The translations under genes and the position numbers were made by a program. A stretch of DNA of 64,000 nucleotides from Endomychus coccineus (Eukaryota > Arthropoda > Insecta > Coleoptera > Endomychidae), in the NCBI GenBank assembly GCA_958510875.1, contig OY294069.1:4960001-5024000 (forward strand), in the 5' to 3' direction. Below, piece by piece: positions 22,380 to 33,430 of this stretch. How positions within the stretch are numbered: position 1 is the first letter of the stretch; the number at the start of each line of letters is the position of its first letter. Under the pieces are notes generated by a model. The model was not told the DNA's origin. It was given only the letters and a program-made list of their open reading frames with translations, and ran no database searches.

Positions 22380-23530
22380 TCCCAGAAGAACTAGATTTGT
22401 CGATTCACGCCATTCATCTGTGATCTTGGGACCAAAGACCTTCCTGCATCCGCGTATCCTTGGCAGCGGCTTCCGCTTAGGGTTAACATCTATAGGAGAT
22501 CATCTACTATAAGGCTTCCCATTGTTGTGTTACCTCTTGTTGTGTTTACTTGAATGACTATCTCACAAACTCATAGTAATATAGATATTACTGCCGCACG
22601 TCCAGTCATGAGCCCTATTACGACTTTAATTTTTCCCTATTTAGTGCTAATAGGTCCATCGTTCTTCAATTACACGGGGCTTTGTTGTATCTCTTCCCAT
22701 GTTCGTTTCCTGGGCTTTTTTCCCAGTATTCTTTGTGGTTGTCCATGATCCAGTCTTCCACAGACCTTCGTGCTGTACGTTTTGGTACGGTCGTGGTCTG
22801 TTCTGGATCTGGAGCGTTCTTCGATCCTCTTGTTGCAAGTTCGTCGACTTCCCTGATGTTCTGGCACCTAGATCGCCTCAACGCGGTTTTGGTCTACCAG
22901 TATTTCAAGTTCTTCTTTGACTGTCTGTCAATATGTGGATCTTGTCATCTTCGATGGCTCTTCGATTGTTTTCCATCACGTATTGGAGGATTGCATATAC
23001 CTCTCCTTGGAAGACAGAGGTGTGTGTTATCCAATGAATAGCTCAAACCAGTCTTTGGGTTTCTCCTGCATCTGCACCTTTTTCAGTCTTAGACCCGTCT
23101 GTATACCAGATCTTTCCCTGTAGAATGTTGCCCAGGTTTGTATGTTCCCATTCAATATTTTCTGGTATTGATAGTTTGAATGTGTTGTTAAAAGAGTATC
23201 GTTTTGGAATGGGATCTGTTCTTATGCCTAAAACGTCTCTGGTCGCGATTTTTACGATGCTCATGTATCCTGCCCAAAAGTGAACAGTCTCCAGTGTATT
23301 TTGTATCCTGAAGCACCGACCCTTGCCTCTCCTTGGACTACCAATTGGAGGGGAAGCAATCCCAGTAGTGTCACCATTGCTACAGTGGGCGTTGATTTCA
23401 TGGCCCCTGTGATCCCAAGACATGCAAGTCTCTGAACCTTGATTAGTGTTGTCGTGGTCCGTCTTTGTTGTGTTTCAGGTCACCATACCAAAGAGGCGTA
23501 TGTTATAGCGGGCTTAACGATCAAGTTGTA
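22380..23530 (-). pseudogene. LINE fragment with RNase H domain
   Basis: Minus-strand order: KVQRLACLGITGAMKSTPTV (about 23440), LLGLLPLQLVVQGEA, then WYTDGSKTEKGADAG (RNase H start, about 23090), and farther down WMDNHKEYWEK-like and LLALNREKLKVVIG (about 22610), the region after RNase H. Many frameshifts. Several plus-strand frames over 22554-23123 are mirror images of this relic. Broadly the same family as 14220-15310. Confidence 0.75.
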
Positions 23531-24520
23531 TAACCAGTAGCCCTCATTTTTTTCCCGAGCATCTGGCCACAAATAATGAGGTCTCCGCTTTTCAAATTGA
23601 TTCAGTACCGTTATTCTAACTGTTTGTTTCTGGAATTATAGATTGTTGAATATAAAACAACATTATTATCATTATTATTAAATTCTGAACAGATAGACAT
23701 TATGAACCGAACGTTAGTTAAAGTTCTCTCGGTATGTTCCATCCCTTGGAATTGGTGTTCGTTGAATAACGAGAAGTAGAGGAGAATAGCAAGTAGTTCC
23801 ATTAACAAATAAACTTTCATCTCCCTCTGATTATATGTGTATAGAGAATATTCAGAATGACTGCGTCTGAAATATATTTCCACGAACGTTCACATCGTGC
23901 GTGGAAGAATGAATGTATCCCATGCTAGCTAGATAACTGTACCAGTAATATTGGCAGAATATTTGCCGAATAAACGGCTGGCGCGTTTGATTTTCAATTA
24001 ATGCAGATTCACGAAGTCTCGAGAGCGTCACGTCAAATTTTGTGGATATATTGAAATCGGGGATGCTCAACGCAATTGAAATTCAGTGGTTGCCATGTGA
24101 GTGTTAATACGGAAAGGGACATAATCGAGTCAGTCGCACTTCGCACACATATATCCACTTCTGCCAGATTTGAATGTATATAACATTTAACGGATATGGT
24201 GGGATAGCTACCGCAAAGCAAAATGGCGGTGAGACCCTATTTCTAACAGAGAAATTCGTCAGTGGCGTTTTACGACTTCCAATTTTTAAAATGGATATAC
24301 TTCCACGTGCAATCGCGTGTATAACTGTGTGAGATGAACGATTTATGTGAATTTGAGGGCTTCATCTGTTGCCACTTCACACTTTAGACATTTATTACTG
24401 ATTTCTATATGTGTTCACCGAAATCTTTAATAAAATCTAACCAAAACAAACGTTACATGCCAAACGCAGTTTGAATGTTTTGAAGTTTGATTTTTTTTTT
24501 ATTCTTTGACTACACAATAG
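23531..24520. other. Unassigned AT-rich DNA
   Basis: No recognisable gene or repeat end seen. Confidence 0.5.
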
Positions 24521-24524
24521 GAAA

Positions 24525-25640
24525 GCCTATAACGTTCGAAGAACATCGTGTAAGCCAGCGACGAAATGTTGGGAGAGGAATAACAGACGAAATTTTTGAT
24601 AAGCACCGACCATGGAAATATTTATAGAAAAGAGAGAGGTCACCCACCATGCACCATGCGACAATGTTCTAGAGAGGACACTGAATCCAAGAGCTTTAGT
24701 GTATGCTTTGGAGTCGGACTTCAAACATATAAACAGTACTTCAGGACAGGTCGAATCTGTGCTTTGTAGATTATGAGGAGCTGCCGAGATTTAAAGTAGC
24801 TCTTGGCACGGAATAGAAAACCAAGTTTTTATAAAGCGGTTTTTGCAATAGATCTAACATGATCATTCCATGAAAAGCTACTATTGTTGGTGATCTCGAA
24901 CATGGATATGGAAAATTTCACATGAATAGTTGTAACTGATTGTGGGATCCGCCTTCTGAGAAAAGGTGCAAGTTTGAGTTTTGGTTGCATTGAACTCTAC
25001 TAGATTATCAGATCCCCATTTGAAAATTGTTGCTGGATCTCCATGAATTGCGTCAATCTGCAGCCTGTCTTGCTCTTCTGATTTTATTGGATGGTATAGG
25101 GGCTTCCGATGAGGAAGGAAATTTGTGACGGCACGGGTGGTCATATCTAACAGATCGTTGATATGGAGCAGAACAAAGTTGGTGCCAAGATAGATCCCTG
25201 TGGAATACCAGCGTTGATACCCATTGTATCGCAGGATATTCGCCAACCACATGGAGTGATTTATTCGAGGGAAAACCCCATGGTAAGCGACAAAGTTGAG
25301 GGAGCAGGCAAACCATTTGACGAAAGTTTCCCAAGAACGCTTAGGTGCCAGACTCGGTCAAATCTCTGTAGATATCTGATGGTACAGTTAGATATTCCCC
25401 ATATTTCTTAATAGATTTTTGCCAGAATCTGCCAGAGATCACATTCTTACCATTTCGGAATTAGCTGTCTTCCAGCAGGAAGAAAACACACCAAGTATGT
25501 ATGGAAGGGTGAACAACTTGCAGAAAACTGGTGTTAATTCAGGCGCACATTCCTTGACAGCGATAGGTGGAATTCCGTCTGGCCAATAGCCCCATATTGG
25601 TATTGAGATCAAACAGAACGCTTCTAACTGTGCGCATTGT
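24525..25640 (-). pseudogene. LINE RT fragment, Jockey/BS-like
   Basis: Minus strand: GYWPDGIPPIAVKECAPEL (about 25590), GVFSSCWKTANSEMV, a region with GIPQGS-like motif B, FVLLHINDLLDMT (about 25170), KWGSDNLVEFNATKTQTCTF (about 25000), VRSIAKTAL, YKAQIRPVLKYC and YFHGRC (about 24610). The order is that of a complete RT palm and thumb, but motif C is not readable and at least eight stops or frame breaks interrupt it. Confidence 0.75.
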
Positions 25641-26249
25641 ATTGTATGTTTGCTTTGTGGAATATGATAGTTAACTAATACTGGAGTATGTACTGTAAAT
25701 TATATGATATACAATTTTATGTATGATATAAACAAGTTAAATACAAAGTACAAGTAAACCATTTGGTGATAAGCTTGGAATTATACAATATATAGTTGAA
25801 ATAACAAAGCAGGGATAAGCCAAAAAGGGTGAATAAATTACAGCATATTTGAGGTATGTGAAAACTTGCTAATTTGTAAATTCAAAAATTGCAGCATGTG
25901 TGATGCACGACGAATATAAATTCATGGAAGATACGAATGTAACAATGTAACTGAAAGTAACTCACACGAACTTGTAAATGAATGATCCCTAGATCACTAA
26001 TTTTCCTCACGCTCCTTTTGTTGGTACTATTTTCCCCTCTCGGACACTGATGCTGGTTAAATGTTTGATTGTAATATATCAATTTCACTAGCTTTGTCAA
26101 TAACTAACATATAAAAGCTTATTCGAATCACCAACATATATCTTTCACGACTTTTATACTTATAGTCGATGTATTTTGCTGACAGATGAACTGTTGGAAT
26201 CATTAACATGAAGAACTATATATTGTCAAACTTACTTTTATGAAACCAA
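25641..26249. other. Unassigned AT-rich DNA
   Basis: No features recognised. Confidence 0.5.
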
Positions 26250-26690
26250 AGAGTAATTATTGATTATATTTGTTTCGAAGGGTTGGAGATTATAGGCATA
26301 GGGAAAGACCCCACTAGGTAAAACGTTCCACAAATTCCCTGTTCGATAAAAGAATGAAGTCTGGTAGAGAGAAGTTCGGCAAGTCTCGAGCTTGACAGTG
26401 AAGGGGTGATTAGTTTGAGCTCGTCTAGTCCACCTATCTGGAATTTCTCGTGGTGGAACAGCAGACGAGATTTCTGATGAACACCGACCATGGAAATATT
26501 CATAGAAAAAGGAGAGATCTCACACCTTTCTACGATGTTCTAAAAAGGCAATGAACACGAAAGTGTATCTCGAGCATTGTCATGGAAGACTTTATAGGAT
26601 CAGTTGTAACTTACATCATCATATTAGGGATTGTGAGATCAGCCTTCCTGGAGAAGACGCAGGCTTGAGTTTTCGTTGCACGACGGAAAT
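26250..26690 (-). pseudogene. LINE RT C-terminal fragment, same family as 24525-25640
   Basis: Minus-strand VNATKTQACVFSRKA (about 26670), then YEYFHGRCSSEISSAVPP (about 26500), HPFTVKLETCRTSLY and FFYRTGNLWNVLP, ending near 26265. These are the C-terminal landmarks (YYHGRCS, SHPF, R-T-x-x-L-W-N-x-L-P) of Jockey-like ORF2. The intervening thumb has been deleted. It abuts the plus-strand LINE at 26690. Confidence 0.75.
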
Positions 26691-26697
26691 TTCCCAA

Positions 26698-27587
26698 GAA
26701 AGCTTTGGTGAATTAAATAATTATCGTCCGATAAGCCTATTGAGTTCGTTCTCAAAAATATTTGAAAAAGCTATCTGCAACCGCTTGGCTAACTTTTTTA
26801 CAAAACATAACTTATTTCATCCTTTCCAACACGGTTTTTTGAAAAACAAAAGTACAGACACTGGTCTCTTTGATTTTATGAAAAAAGTATTAAATGCCCT
26901 AGAGAGTGACGGTGCAGCCTGTTGAATCTTTATGGACTTAACTAAGGCTTTTGACTGCCTAAACCACGAAATTTTGTATGGAAAACTTGAGCGTTATGGT
27001 GTTCGTGGAATTGCACTCGCCCTAATCAAATCATATCTATTTAACCGGATACAAAAAGTCAAGATATCTAACAATCAAGCCCTCAGCTTATCCAACGAAA
27101 TCCAAATTAATAACGGCATCCCACAAATCAGCATTCTGGGTCCCATATTATTCATTATCTTCATAAACGACCTACCTCAAAGTATACAGAACACTAGTGA
27201 ACAACTTGTTAGCTATGCCGATGACGCAAATGCAGTGGTACCTGTACTTAAAGATCGATCTCCAGAAAATACAGCATTGACATTTCTGAAAAACGTAAAC
27301 AATTACCTTATACCTAACAAACTAATACTAAATAGAAACAAAACCTGTTGTATTCTCTTCAAAACACATAATAATAACTGCATATGCCCGAAGCAAATAA
27401 TCCTAGATGGAGGCTCGGTTGAGTTTAAAGAAGAAAGTTCCTTACTTGGCATTAACTTCAACGAACACCTATTTTTTGCATCGCAAATAAATAAAATATG
27501 TAAAAAACTAAGTCAGGCTTGCTATGCAATACGAGTAGTTGCAAAATACTTAAACATGGAGGCCATTTTTAAAACATTAAAACAGTA
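26698..27587 (+). pseudogene. LINE reverse transcriptase, upstream part
   Basis: Reads LNNYRPISLLSSFSKIFEKA, HPFQHGFLKNKST, then a TGA at about 26923, then MDLTKAFDCLNHE (motif A), NNGIPQISILGPILFIIFIN (motif B, with QG changed to QI) and VSYADDANAV (motif C, YADD, about 27214), and the thumb LGINFNEHLF. Truncated by PLE-3 at 27588. Apart from the TGA the frame is open. Confidence 0.9.
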
Positions 27588-27644
27588 ATTATACATAAAA
27601 ATTCTCGGGAAATAGGTCACATTAACACTTTGTTTCAAATATTC

Positions 27645-27686
27645 GTCTTTACGTACGTTTCGGTCTCACGACCATTATCGGAAGAC
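27645..27686 (-). ncRNA. Degenerate hammerhead-like motif, PLE-3
   Basis: Same motif as in PLE-1 and PLE-2, but the core reads CCGATAA in place of CTGATGA. The second change replaces the catalytic G8 position, so this copy is predicted inactive. Confidence 0.5.
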
Positions 27687-28087
27687 TCACTATGTCTAAA
27701 AAGGGGTTTACTAAAACTAATTATAGCACAAGCGTCCAAATCGCACAATTTAACTTCAATCAAAAGAGCCCACGCCGTCGAAACGAACAGAACTACGAAT
27801 AATCGAAATTGTATCGTCAGTATTAAAGTATACATTTTTTTTTTGTAGTAAGAATCCGCTATTCAGTAATATTATTAAAATATTGAGTGCATATTGATTG
27901 GTATTCTCACAACAACTGAGAAGAACGAAGTTATTTGTCAAGTATCTACTTTCGAAACCAGATGTGTAGGATTTATGAGTAGGTACTTAAGAACGGTTTC
28001 AGACCTGTACTGGAAAATTACTATTACGAAATCTTTCTAAAAACATTTTCAACAATTATAAAGACGTATGTAAGAATTTGCAAGAGA

Positions 28088-28404
28088 TTATTTAATCAAA
28101 TTAGTATAAATATGACTTAGATTTTGTGTGTCTACCCTATGATTTACAGATTTGGGGTCCCGTTTTATGTGAATCATCTCCAGGATAGATCTTTTATAAT
28201 AACTGGTTTCCTTAGTTACGATATTAACATTTTTGTAATCAAATTGATGGTTATAATCTAAGCAATGCTTAGCAAGGGCGGTGGAATTTTCTAAGTTGTT
28301 ATTTCTTGTGCTATATTTATGGCCGTACATTCTTTTTTGTAAATATTGCTTAGAGATTCCAGTATAGGTTCCATCACAATCTAAACAATTCAATTTATAC
28401 ACTG
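28088..28404 (-). pseudogene. PLE-3 GIY-YIG domain
   Basis: Minus-strand frame with TVYKLNCLDCDGTYTGISKQ, KRMYGHKYSTRN, AKHCLDYNH and MIHIKRDPKSVNHRVDT, ending at 28088 (LIK-stop). Here the domain is uninterrupted, the best GIY-YIG copy in the window. At 28404 it joins a 12-nt filler and then RT sequence, with about 450 bp deleted compared with PLE-2. Confidence 0.9.
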
Positions 28405-28934
28405 TAATAAGATTCTCTATAACAAGCTGGTGCAACGGAATTGAAGTGAAGATAACGTTGAGACCATACTTCTTTAGTAAATCAAGAGGTTTTTATTTTT
28501 CCATCAGCATCATGCCTAATGTTCATATCTAGGAAATTTATGTTATTGTTTAATTCTATTTCACAAGTGAATTGAAGTTTACAGTGAAAATTGTTAAATT
28601 TATCAATTACATATTGAATTTTATCGTTGGGAACACACATAAGGCAATCGTCTACATACCGTTTAAAGAATACAGGCCGAAAATCTAATGAACTCATAAC
28701 AGATTCCTCTAGGCACTCCATAACGAGGTTAGCAAAGGTAGCTGAAATAGGAGATCCCATTGCTGTGCCGAATATTTGTCCAAAAAATTGCTCACCATAC
28801 TGAAAGTATGTGCATTCTAAACAAAATTTTACAGCATTTATAAATTCCGATTGATCTAGAGGTGTGTGGTTTTTAATCTCTGCCCAACGTTTTTTGATGC
28901 TATTCAATGCCAAAACAACAGGTTTTTTATACAT
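28405..28934 (-). pseudogene. PLE-3 reverse transcriptase segment
   Basis: Minus-strand frame from 28934: KKRWAEIKNHTPLDQSEF, FCLECTYFQYGEQFFGQ, GTAMGSPISATFANLVM (motif B equivalent), then FKRYVDDCLMCVPNDK (catalytic YVDD), to a stop at 28482. It gives the most upstream RT sequence seen for this family; motif A is not covered. The Met at 28934 falls at the junction with the opposite-strand terminal repeat and is not a true start. Confidence 0.9.
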
Positions 28935-29074
28935 TAATTCTGACGATACAATTTCAATTATTCGTGGTTCTGTTCGTTTCGACGGCGTGGGCTCTTTTAA
29001 TTGAAGTTAAATTGTGCGATTTGGACGCTTGTGCTATAATTAGTTTTAATAAACCCCCTTTTTAGACATAGTGA

Positions 29075-29116
29075 GTCTTCTGATGATGGTCGTGAGACCG
29101 AAATGTACGTAAAGAC
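29075..29116 (+). ncRNA. Hammerhead-like motif variant, PLE-3 middle repeat
   Basis: Core CTGATGA and stem II intact, but GAAAC is GAAAT, weakening the first stem III pair to U-G. Flanking stem I is intact. Confidence 0.5.
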
Positions 29117-29172
29117 GAATAGTTGAAACAAAGTGTTATTGTGACCTATTTCCCGAGAATTTTTATATATAA

Positions 29173-29890
29173 TTTATACACTGTGTGGGTTTGTTTATCT
29201 TTGGGTATTAAAGGTTTTAGATTTGAGAAATATTTCCCAACACAGTTAGTAGGTTTATGCGCAACATTTATATCATACTTTTTCAAACATTTTTTGATTT
29301 TCTCTGAGGTCTCCGGAATGTAAGGTAGAGTTATAAAATTGTCTGTATTACCTTTTATGTTATTTTTATACGACGAACCATTATAGATTTTGTTTATTCT
29401 TTCTTTAATGATAGGATTGAAAAAAGTTTTTGGGTAGCCATTCAATTCTAGTGTATTACGAACAATTTTTAAATTTTTGGGGCGGTCATCTGCGTGGGAC
29501 AATTTTATCGCGCGATCTGTAAGGCTGTTTATGACACTTTTTTTATAACAAGCTGGTGCAACGGAATTGAAGTGAAGATAACGTTGAGACCATACTTCTT
29601 TAGTAAACCAAGAGGTTTTTATTTTTCCATCTGCATCATGCCTAATGTTCATATCTAGGAAATTTATGTTATTGTTTAATTCTATTTCACAAGTGAATTG
29701 AAGTTTACAGTGGAAATTGTTAAATTTATCAATTACATATTGAATTTTATCGTTGGGAACACACATAAGGCAATCATCTACATACCGTTTAAAGAATACG
29801 AATACGAAAATCTAATGAACTCATAACAGATTCCTCTAGGCACTCCATAACGAGGTTAGCAATGGTAGCTGAAATAGGAGATCCCATTGC
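29173..29890 (-). pseudogene. PLE-3 second RT segment to start of GIY-YIG
   Basis: Minus-strand open frame from 29766 (MCVPNDKIQYVIDK) through RAIKLSHADDRP and YNGSSYKNNIKG, cut off at KQTHTVYKL where the opposite terminal repeat begins (29173). Upstream of 29766 the RT can be followed to AMGSPISATIANLVM (about 29880) but a small duplication (tattcgtattc) near 29805 breaks the frame before YVDD. Confidence 0.85.
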
Positions 29891-30086
29891 TATTCTAATA
29901 ATATTACTGAATAGCGGATTCTTAATACAAAAAAAATTTTTATACTTTAATACTGACGATACAATTTCGATTATTCGTAGTTCTGTTCGTTTCGACGGCG
30001 TGGGCTCTTTTGATTGAAGTTAAATTTTGCGATTTGGACGCTTGTGCTATAATTAGTTTTAGTAAACCCCTTTTTAGACATAGTGA

Positions 30087-30128
30087 GTCTTCTGATGATG
30101 GTCGTGAGACCGAAACGTACGTAAAGAC
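30087..30128 (+). ncRNA. Hammerhead-like ribozyme motif, PLE-3 right end
   Basis: Plus-strand copy with intact core and stems, identical to the PLE-1 right-arm motif. Lies about 83 nt from the 3' end. Confidence 0.6.
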
Positions 30129-30211
30129 GAATATTTAAAACAAAGTGTTAATGTGACCTATTTCCCGAGAATTTTTATGTATAATTCATACTGGGTCAAG
30201 AATCTTATTAC

Positions 30212-30701
30212 TAAAACAGTATACTATGGATATATTTTCAATTATAAAATATGGAATCATTATTTGGGGTCATAGCCCGAACGTAACGAGAGTATTTCGG
30301 TTACAGAAATCTGTATTGCGTATCATATATGGCCTAAAGAGGCGTCAGTCCTGCAGAGGAATCTTCAAGAAATACGTCTTTCTTACCACCTATGGAATCT
30401 ACATTATGGAGTATGCACTCCAATGTTTTTGAGAAAACATCAAAGTTCATTTAGCAAAAATCCCTGCACATATGCTTCCCGACACAACCACATGTACGCC
30501 CTGCCTAAACACCGCCTCACAATAATCGAAAAGGGTCCAGAATATAGTGCCATCAAATTCTACAACGCACTGCCAGAATATCTGTCGCGTATAAAAGACC
30601 TAAATGCATTCAAAAGGGAATTGAAAAAACTGTTGATTAATATTGAACCATACTCCATTAGTGAATATTTTGCTAAACTCAGCTTAGACAAAAAGCTGTG
30701 A
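30212..30701 (+). pseudogene. LINE ORF2 C-terminus, downstream of PLE-3
   Basis: Resumes with KTVYYGYIF, IKYGIIIWGHSPNVTRVFRL (the Y-G-I-x-x-W-G block), LQKSVLRIIYGL, then a frameshift near 30425 and HNHMYALPKHRL, SAIKFYNALPEYL and a stop at 30701. It is the continuation of the frame ending at 27587. Confidence 0.85.
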
Positions 30702-30875
30702 TCTATGTTTTTCAATGTGTCTTTAAAAATGTGCTGTGGAGACAGTATTGACTATTTTTATTTGCTTAATTGTCACAACCATTTATTTTTTATTGTTCTT
30801 AATACTTTAAACATTTCTTTGACTATGTAAATAATTATAATGTAAGTTATAATGATTTTCGCTAATAAATATCTG

Positions 30876-30903
30876 TCTATCTATCTATCTATCTATCTAT
30901 CTA
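30876..30903 (+). repeat. (TCTA)n LINE tail
   Basis: Seven TCTA repeats at the 3' end of the LINE at 26690. Confidence 0.8.
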
Positions 30904-30905
30904 CA

Positions 30906-31844
30906 GTTAGAGATTCCTCATAATTGAAAGTAGCTGTGTTTCATGATATATGGTATATGAATTTTTAGGCCGATTGACCACGTTTTTCTTACCATTTTGA
31001 CTGGACTACAATACTTCCCTTGAACTACGTATAGTGGGATAAATCAAATCAAACAATGTTGTTTTCAACAACGCATTTCTCTGAATTCAAAACTAGGTGC
31101 TTGATGAATAGGAATGCAGGGAATTGCATCGCGTGATTAAAATCAAACAATACGCGCAATAATTTGATATTAACGAATTATCAACAAATAACGTAAATAT
31201 TATAATTAGTATTTGATGAATTTTACGTCATTAAAATTGCAACGGAAATTAAACAAATTTCAGCAACGCATTCTGATCAGTTACTGTTAATGGGATTTGC
31301 TTCATTTTATGACTGCGGTTTTGAAAACTGTAATTAAACGCCAGTCCCGTAATAATTAAAACAGTGATCTTAAGTACCCTTTATTCCTCTGTATTTATCT
31401 TAATTACATCCCTGATGAGTTTTCTTTGGCTTTCAGAGATCCCTCTTGAAAGATGAATTATTTCGATTCCGTTTTATTAGAGAGAATACTGGAAATTACT
31501 TTTTCGGTTTCGGCTTCTTGCTTTATAAATGCAACTCAATTCAATTAAATATTGTTAAAATAACCAGCTAACAAGCTTGTATTGTTAGTTAGTAGGCTCT
31601 TTCTTTATTTCAAGAAGTAACGCAAGATGGTGCAAAATTTCATCAAGAACTATACTTGTCTGCTTTAAGGAATGGGAGGGATGTTTTTTCGTAATCTCAT
31701 GTAGAAAATGATTGCCTGGTATTAGTCACCAATCACCGTTATATAAATTTATGTGCTATTAATCAGTGTTGCCAAACATGAGTCCAGGTACATTTTATGC
31801 ATGCTGTTTGTTTTGAAGCGACTACCCTAGAACAGATCTTATTT
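30906..31844. other. Unassigned AT-rich DNA
   Basis: No gene or repeat recognised. Confidence 0.5.
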
Positions 31845-31857
31845 AGTTTTTTTTTTA

Positions 31858-31885
31858 AGTAATTTAGTAATTTAGTAATTTATTC
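31858..31885 (-). repeat. LINE tail of 9-bp units
   Basis: Plus strand reads taatttagtaatttagtaat; on the minus strand this is an (aattactaa)n tail next to an A-rich run. Confidence 0.65.
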
Positions 31886-32105
31886 ATGCTAATATACAAT
31901 GGTATTTGCAAAAGTCTCACAACAAGGAATAAAATTAGGACATAAGTACAAGAAAATATTGTTAAAACTATGGAACAGATACTTTAAAATAATTGTGTTA
32001 TAAAAACTACATATTAAACACTAATTACATGTAATTTAAATTGTAAAATTATAAAACAAAATCACTTACCTATTTATGATTAAAAAAAACATTTATTAAG
32101 AGGAT

Positions 32106-33345
32106 TTAAATCACTATTTTTTGTATATTATTATACTCCTCCACAGAATAAAAGGATTTTTCAATAAAGTATTTTTTTAGTTTATCTCTAAAATATCTAT
32201 ATGGTAGGGCTTTGATATGTAGAGGCAGCTTATTAAAAAATTTGAAACATAAATAGTTTGGACCGTTTTGGGATTTCGAAAGTCTGATGTATGGAACCCT
32301 TATATCTTCAGACTGCCGTGTTTGATATTCGTGAATGTCCCTATTTAAGGTAACATTCCTAAGCTGCTTAAAAGCGTAACATAAGCATTCAAAGATGAAC
32401 AGAGATGGGAAAGTGAGAATACCCAATTCAGAATAACTTTTTTTACAATTTTCTCTATATTTCAATCCATCTATGATTCTAATTGCTCTCCGCTGCAACC
32501 TGAAAATGATATCCCCACCTGAACAGTGACCCCAAACTAATATGGCATATCTCATATGTGACTCACATAGCGCAAAGTAAGCCGTTCGTAAGATTTGTTT
32601 GGAAATAGTTTGAGAGAGACTTCGAAGAACAAAAATATTTCTACTTAGTTTGAGAGCAATGTGTTCAACGTGTAGATTCCAAGTAAGATTACTGTCAATA
32701 AGAACGCCCAGAAATTTTACAGGACCCGAATATTCATTCAAGATCATTTCATCCCTTCTTAGTGTAAATAACATCCTATTAGTTTTACTTTCATTCATAC
32801 ATAGTAAATTAGCATTGTACCATTCCAATGCTTTGAAAAGAACAATTTCACTTTTTTGTTGTACATCATGTAGGTTACTGTCTTCTACCTGAAGTTCATT
32901 ATCATCTGCAAAAGATACACACTCCGCCAACGAAATGTAGTTTGGAAAATCGTTTACATATATTAGAAAAAGTATTGGTCCTAATATAGATCCCTGCGGA
33001 ACTCCTATGGTTATTTTCTTCATTTCGGAACAATTTTTATTGTAAAAAACAGATTGATAGCGATCTTCTAGGTAAGATTTTATTAATAATATGCTCTGTT
33101 TGTCAAAACCATACTTGGATAACTTTTGCAATAGAGTCTGATGAACAACACAATCAAAAGCCTTAGATAGGTCTAAAAATAAGGCTATGGAGAAATTTCC
33201 CTTTTCAAAGCAGTTTAATGTGGTTTTAACGAAGCGTTCAATAGCATCTGGGGTGGATAGATTTTTTCTGAAGCCATATTGAGTGATGTTAAAGAGACTG
33301 TTACTTTCAAAGTAATCGTTCACCAGATGGTAGTGGTTTGTTGGT
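32106..33345 (-). pseudogene. LINE reverse transcriptase, uninterrupted frame
   Basis: Open from 33425 to a stop at 32106 (439 codons), of which the first 25 or so look like unrelated sequence at the truncation. Motifs: NITQYGFRKNLSTPDAI, FLDLSKAFDCVVH (A), IGVPQGSILGPILFLIYVN (B), SFADDNELQ (C, FADD, about 32910), FLGVLIDSNLTWN, MRYAILVWGH and YLCFKFFNKLPLHIK. No stop or frameshift within the RT, so it is the youngest-looking LINE here. It lacks endonuclease and the RT N-terminus, so it cannot retrotranspose by itself. Confidence 0.9.
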
Positions 33346-33430
33346 ATGAGGTATGTGAGTTTCCGTTCCTGGCTGGATAATATCCGAGATTTCTGGGGCA
33401 CATTGCGTTGGGTTATCAGATTCAAAACAT

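Larger units (their letters stand above)
27588..30211. mobile_element. PLE-3, five-segment Penelope-like composite inside a LINE
   Basis: A 10-bp TSD, taaaacagta, at 27578-27587 and 30212-30221. Segments: 27588-28404 minus (terminal repeat, GIY-YIG), 28405-28934 minus (RT, after an internal deletion), 28935-29172 plus (terminal repeat), 29173-29890 minus (GIY-YIG start back to RT), 29891-30211 plus (terminal repeat with full 3' end). It thus contains two head-to-head units in a row. The short left end matches the short ends of PLE-1 and PLE-2. Confidence 0.85.
26690..30905 (+). mobile_element. 5'-truncated LINE interrupted by PLE-3
   Basis: RT frames at 26698-27587 resume at 30212 after a 2.6-kb PLE insertion and end at 30701. 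The 3' UTR runs to a (TCTA)n tail at 30876-30903. The reading continues across the insertion (FKTLK before, KTVYYG after). Sequence style is CR1/Jockey-like. 5' truncated at about 26690, so no endonuclease. Confidence 0.85.
31858..33400 (-). mobile_element. 5'-truncated LINE, minus strand
   Basis: RT frame 32106-33345 followed by about 220 bp of 3' UTR and an aatttagt-type tail at 31858-31885. Truncated in the RT fingers. No TSD located. Confidence 0.8.

Noticed and set aside
22554..23123. Several overlapping plus-strand frames of 64-119 codons
   Set aside because: They are mirror frames of the minus-strand RNase H LINE relic.
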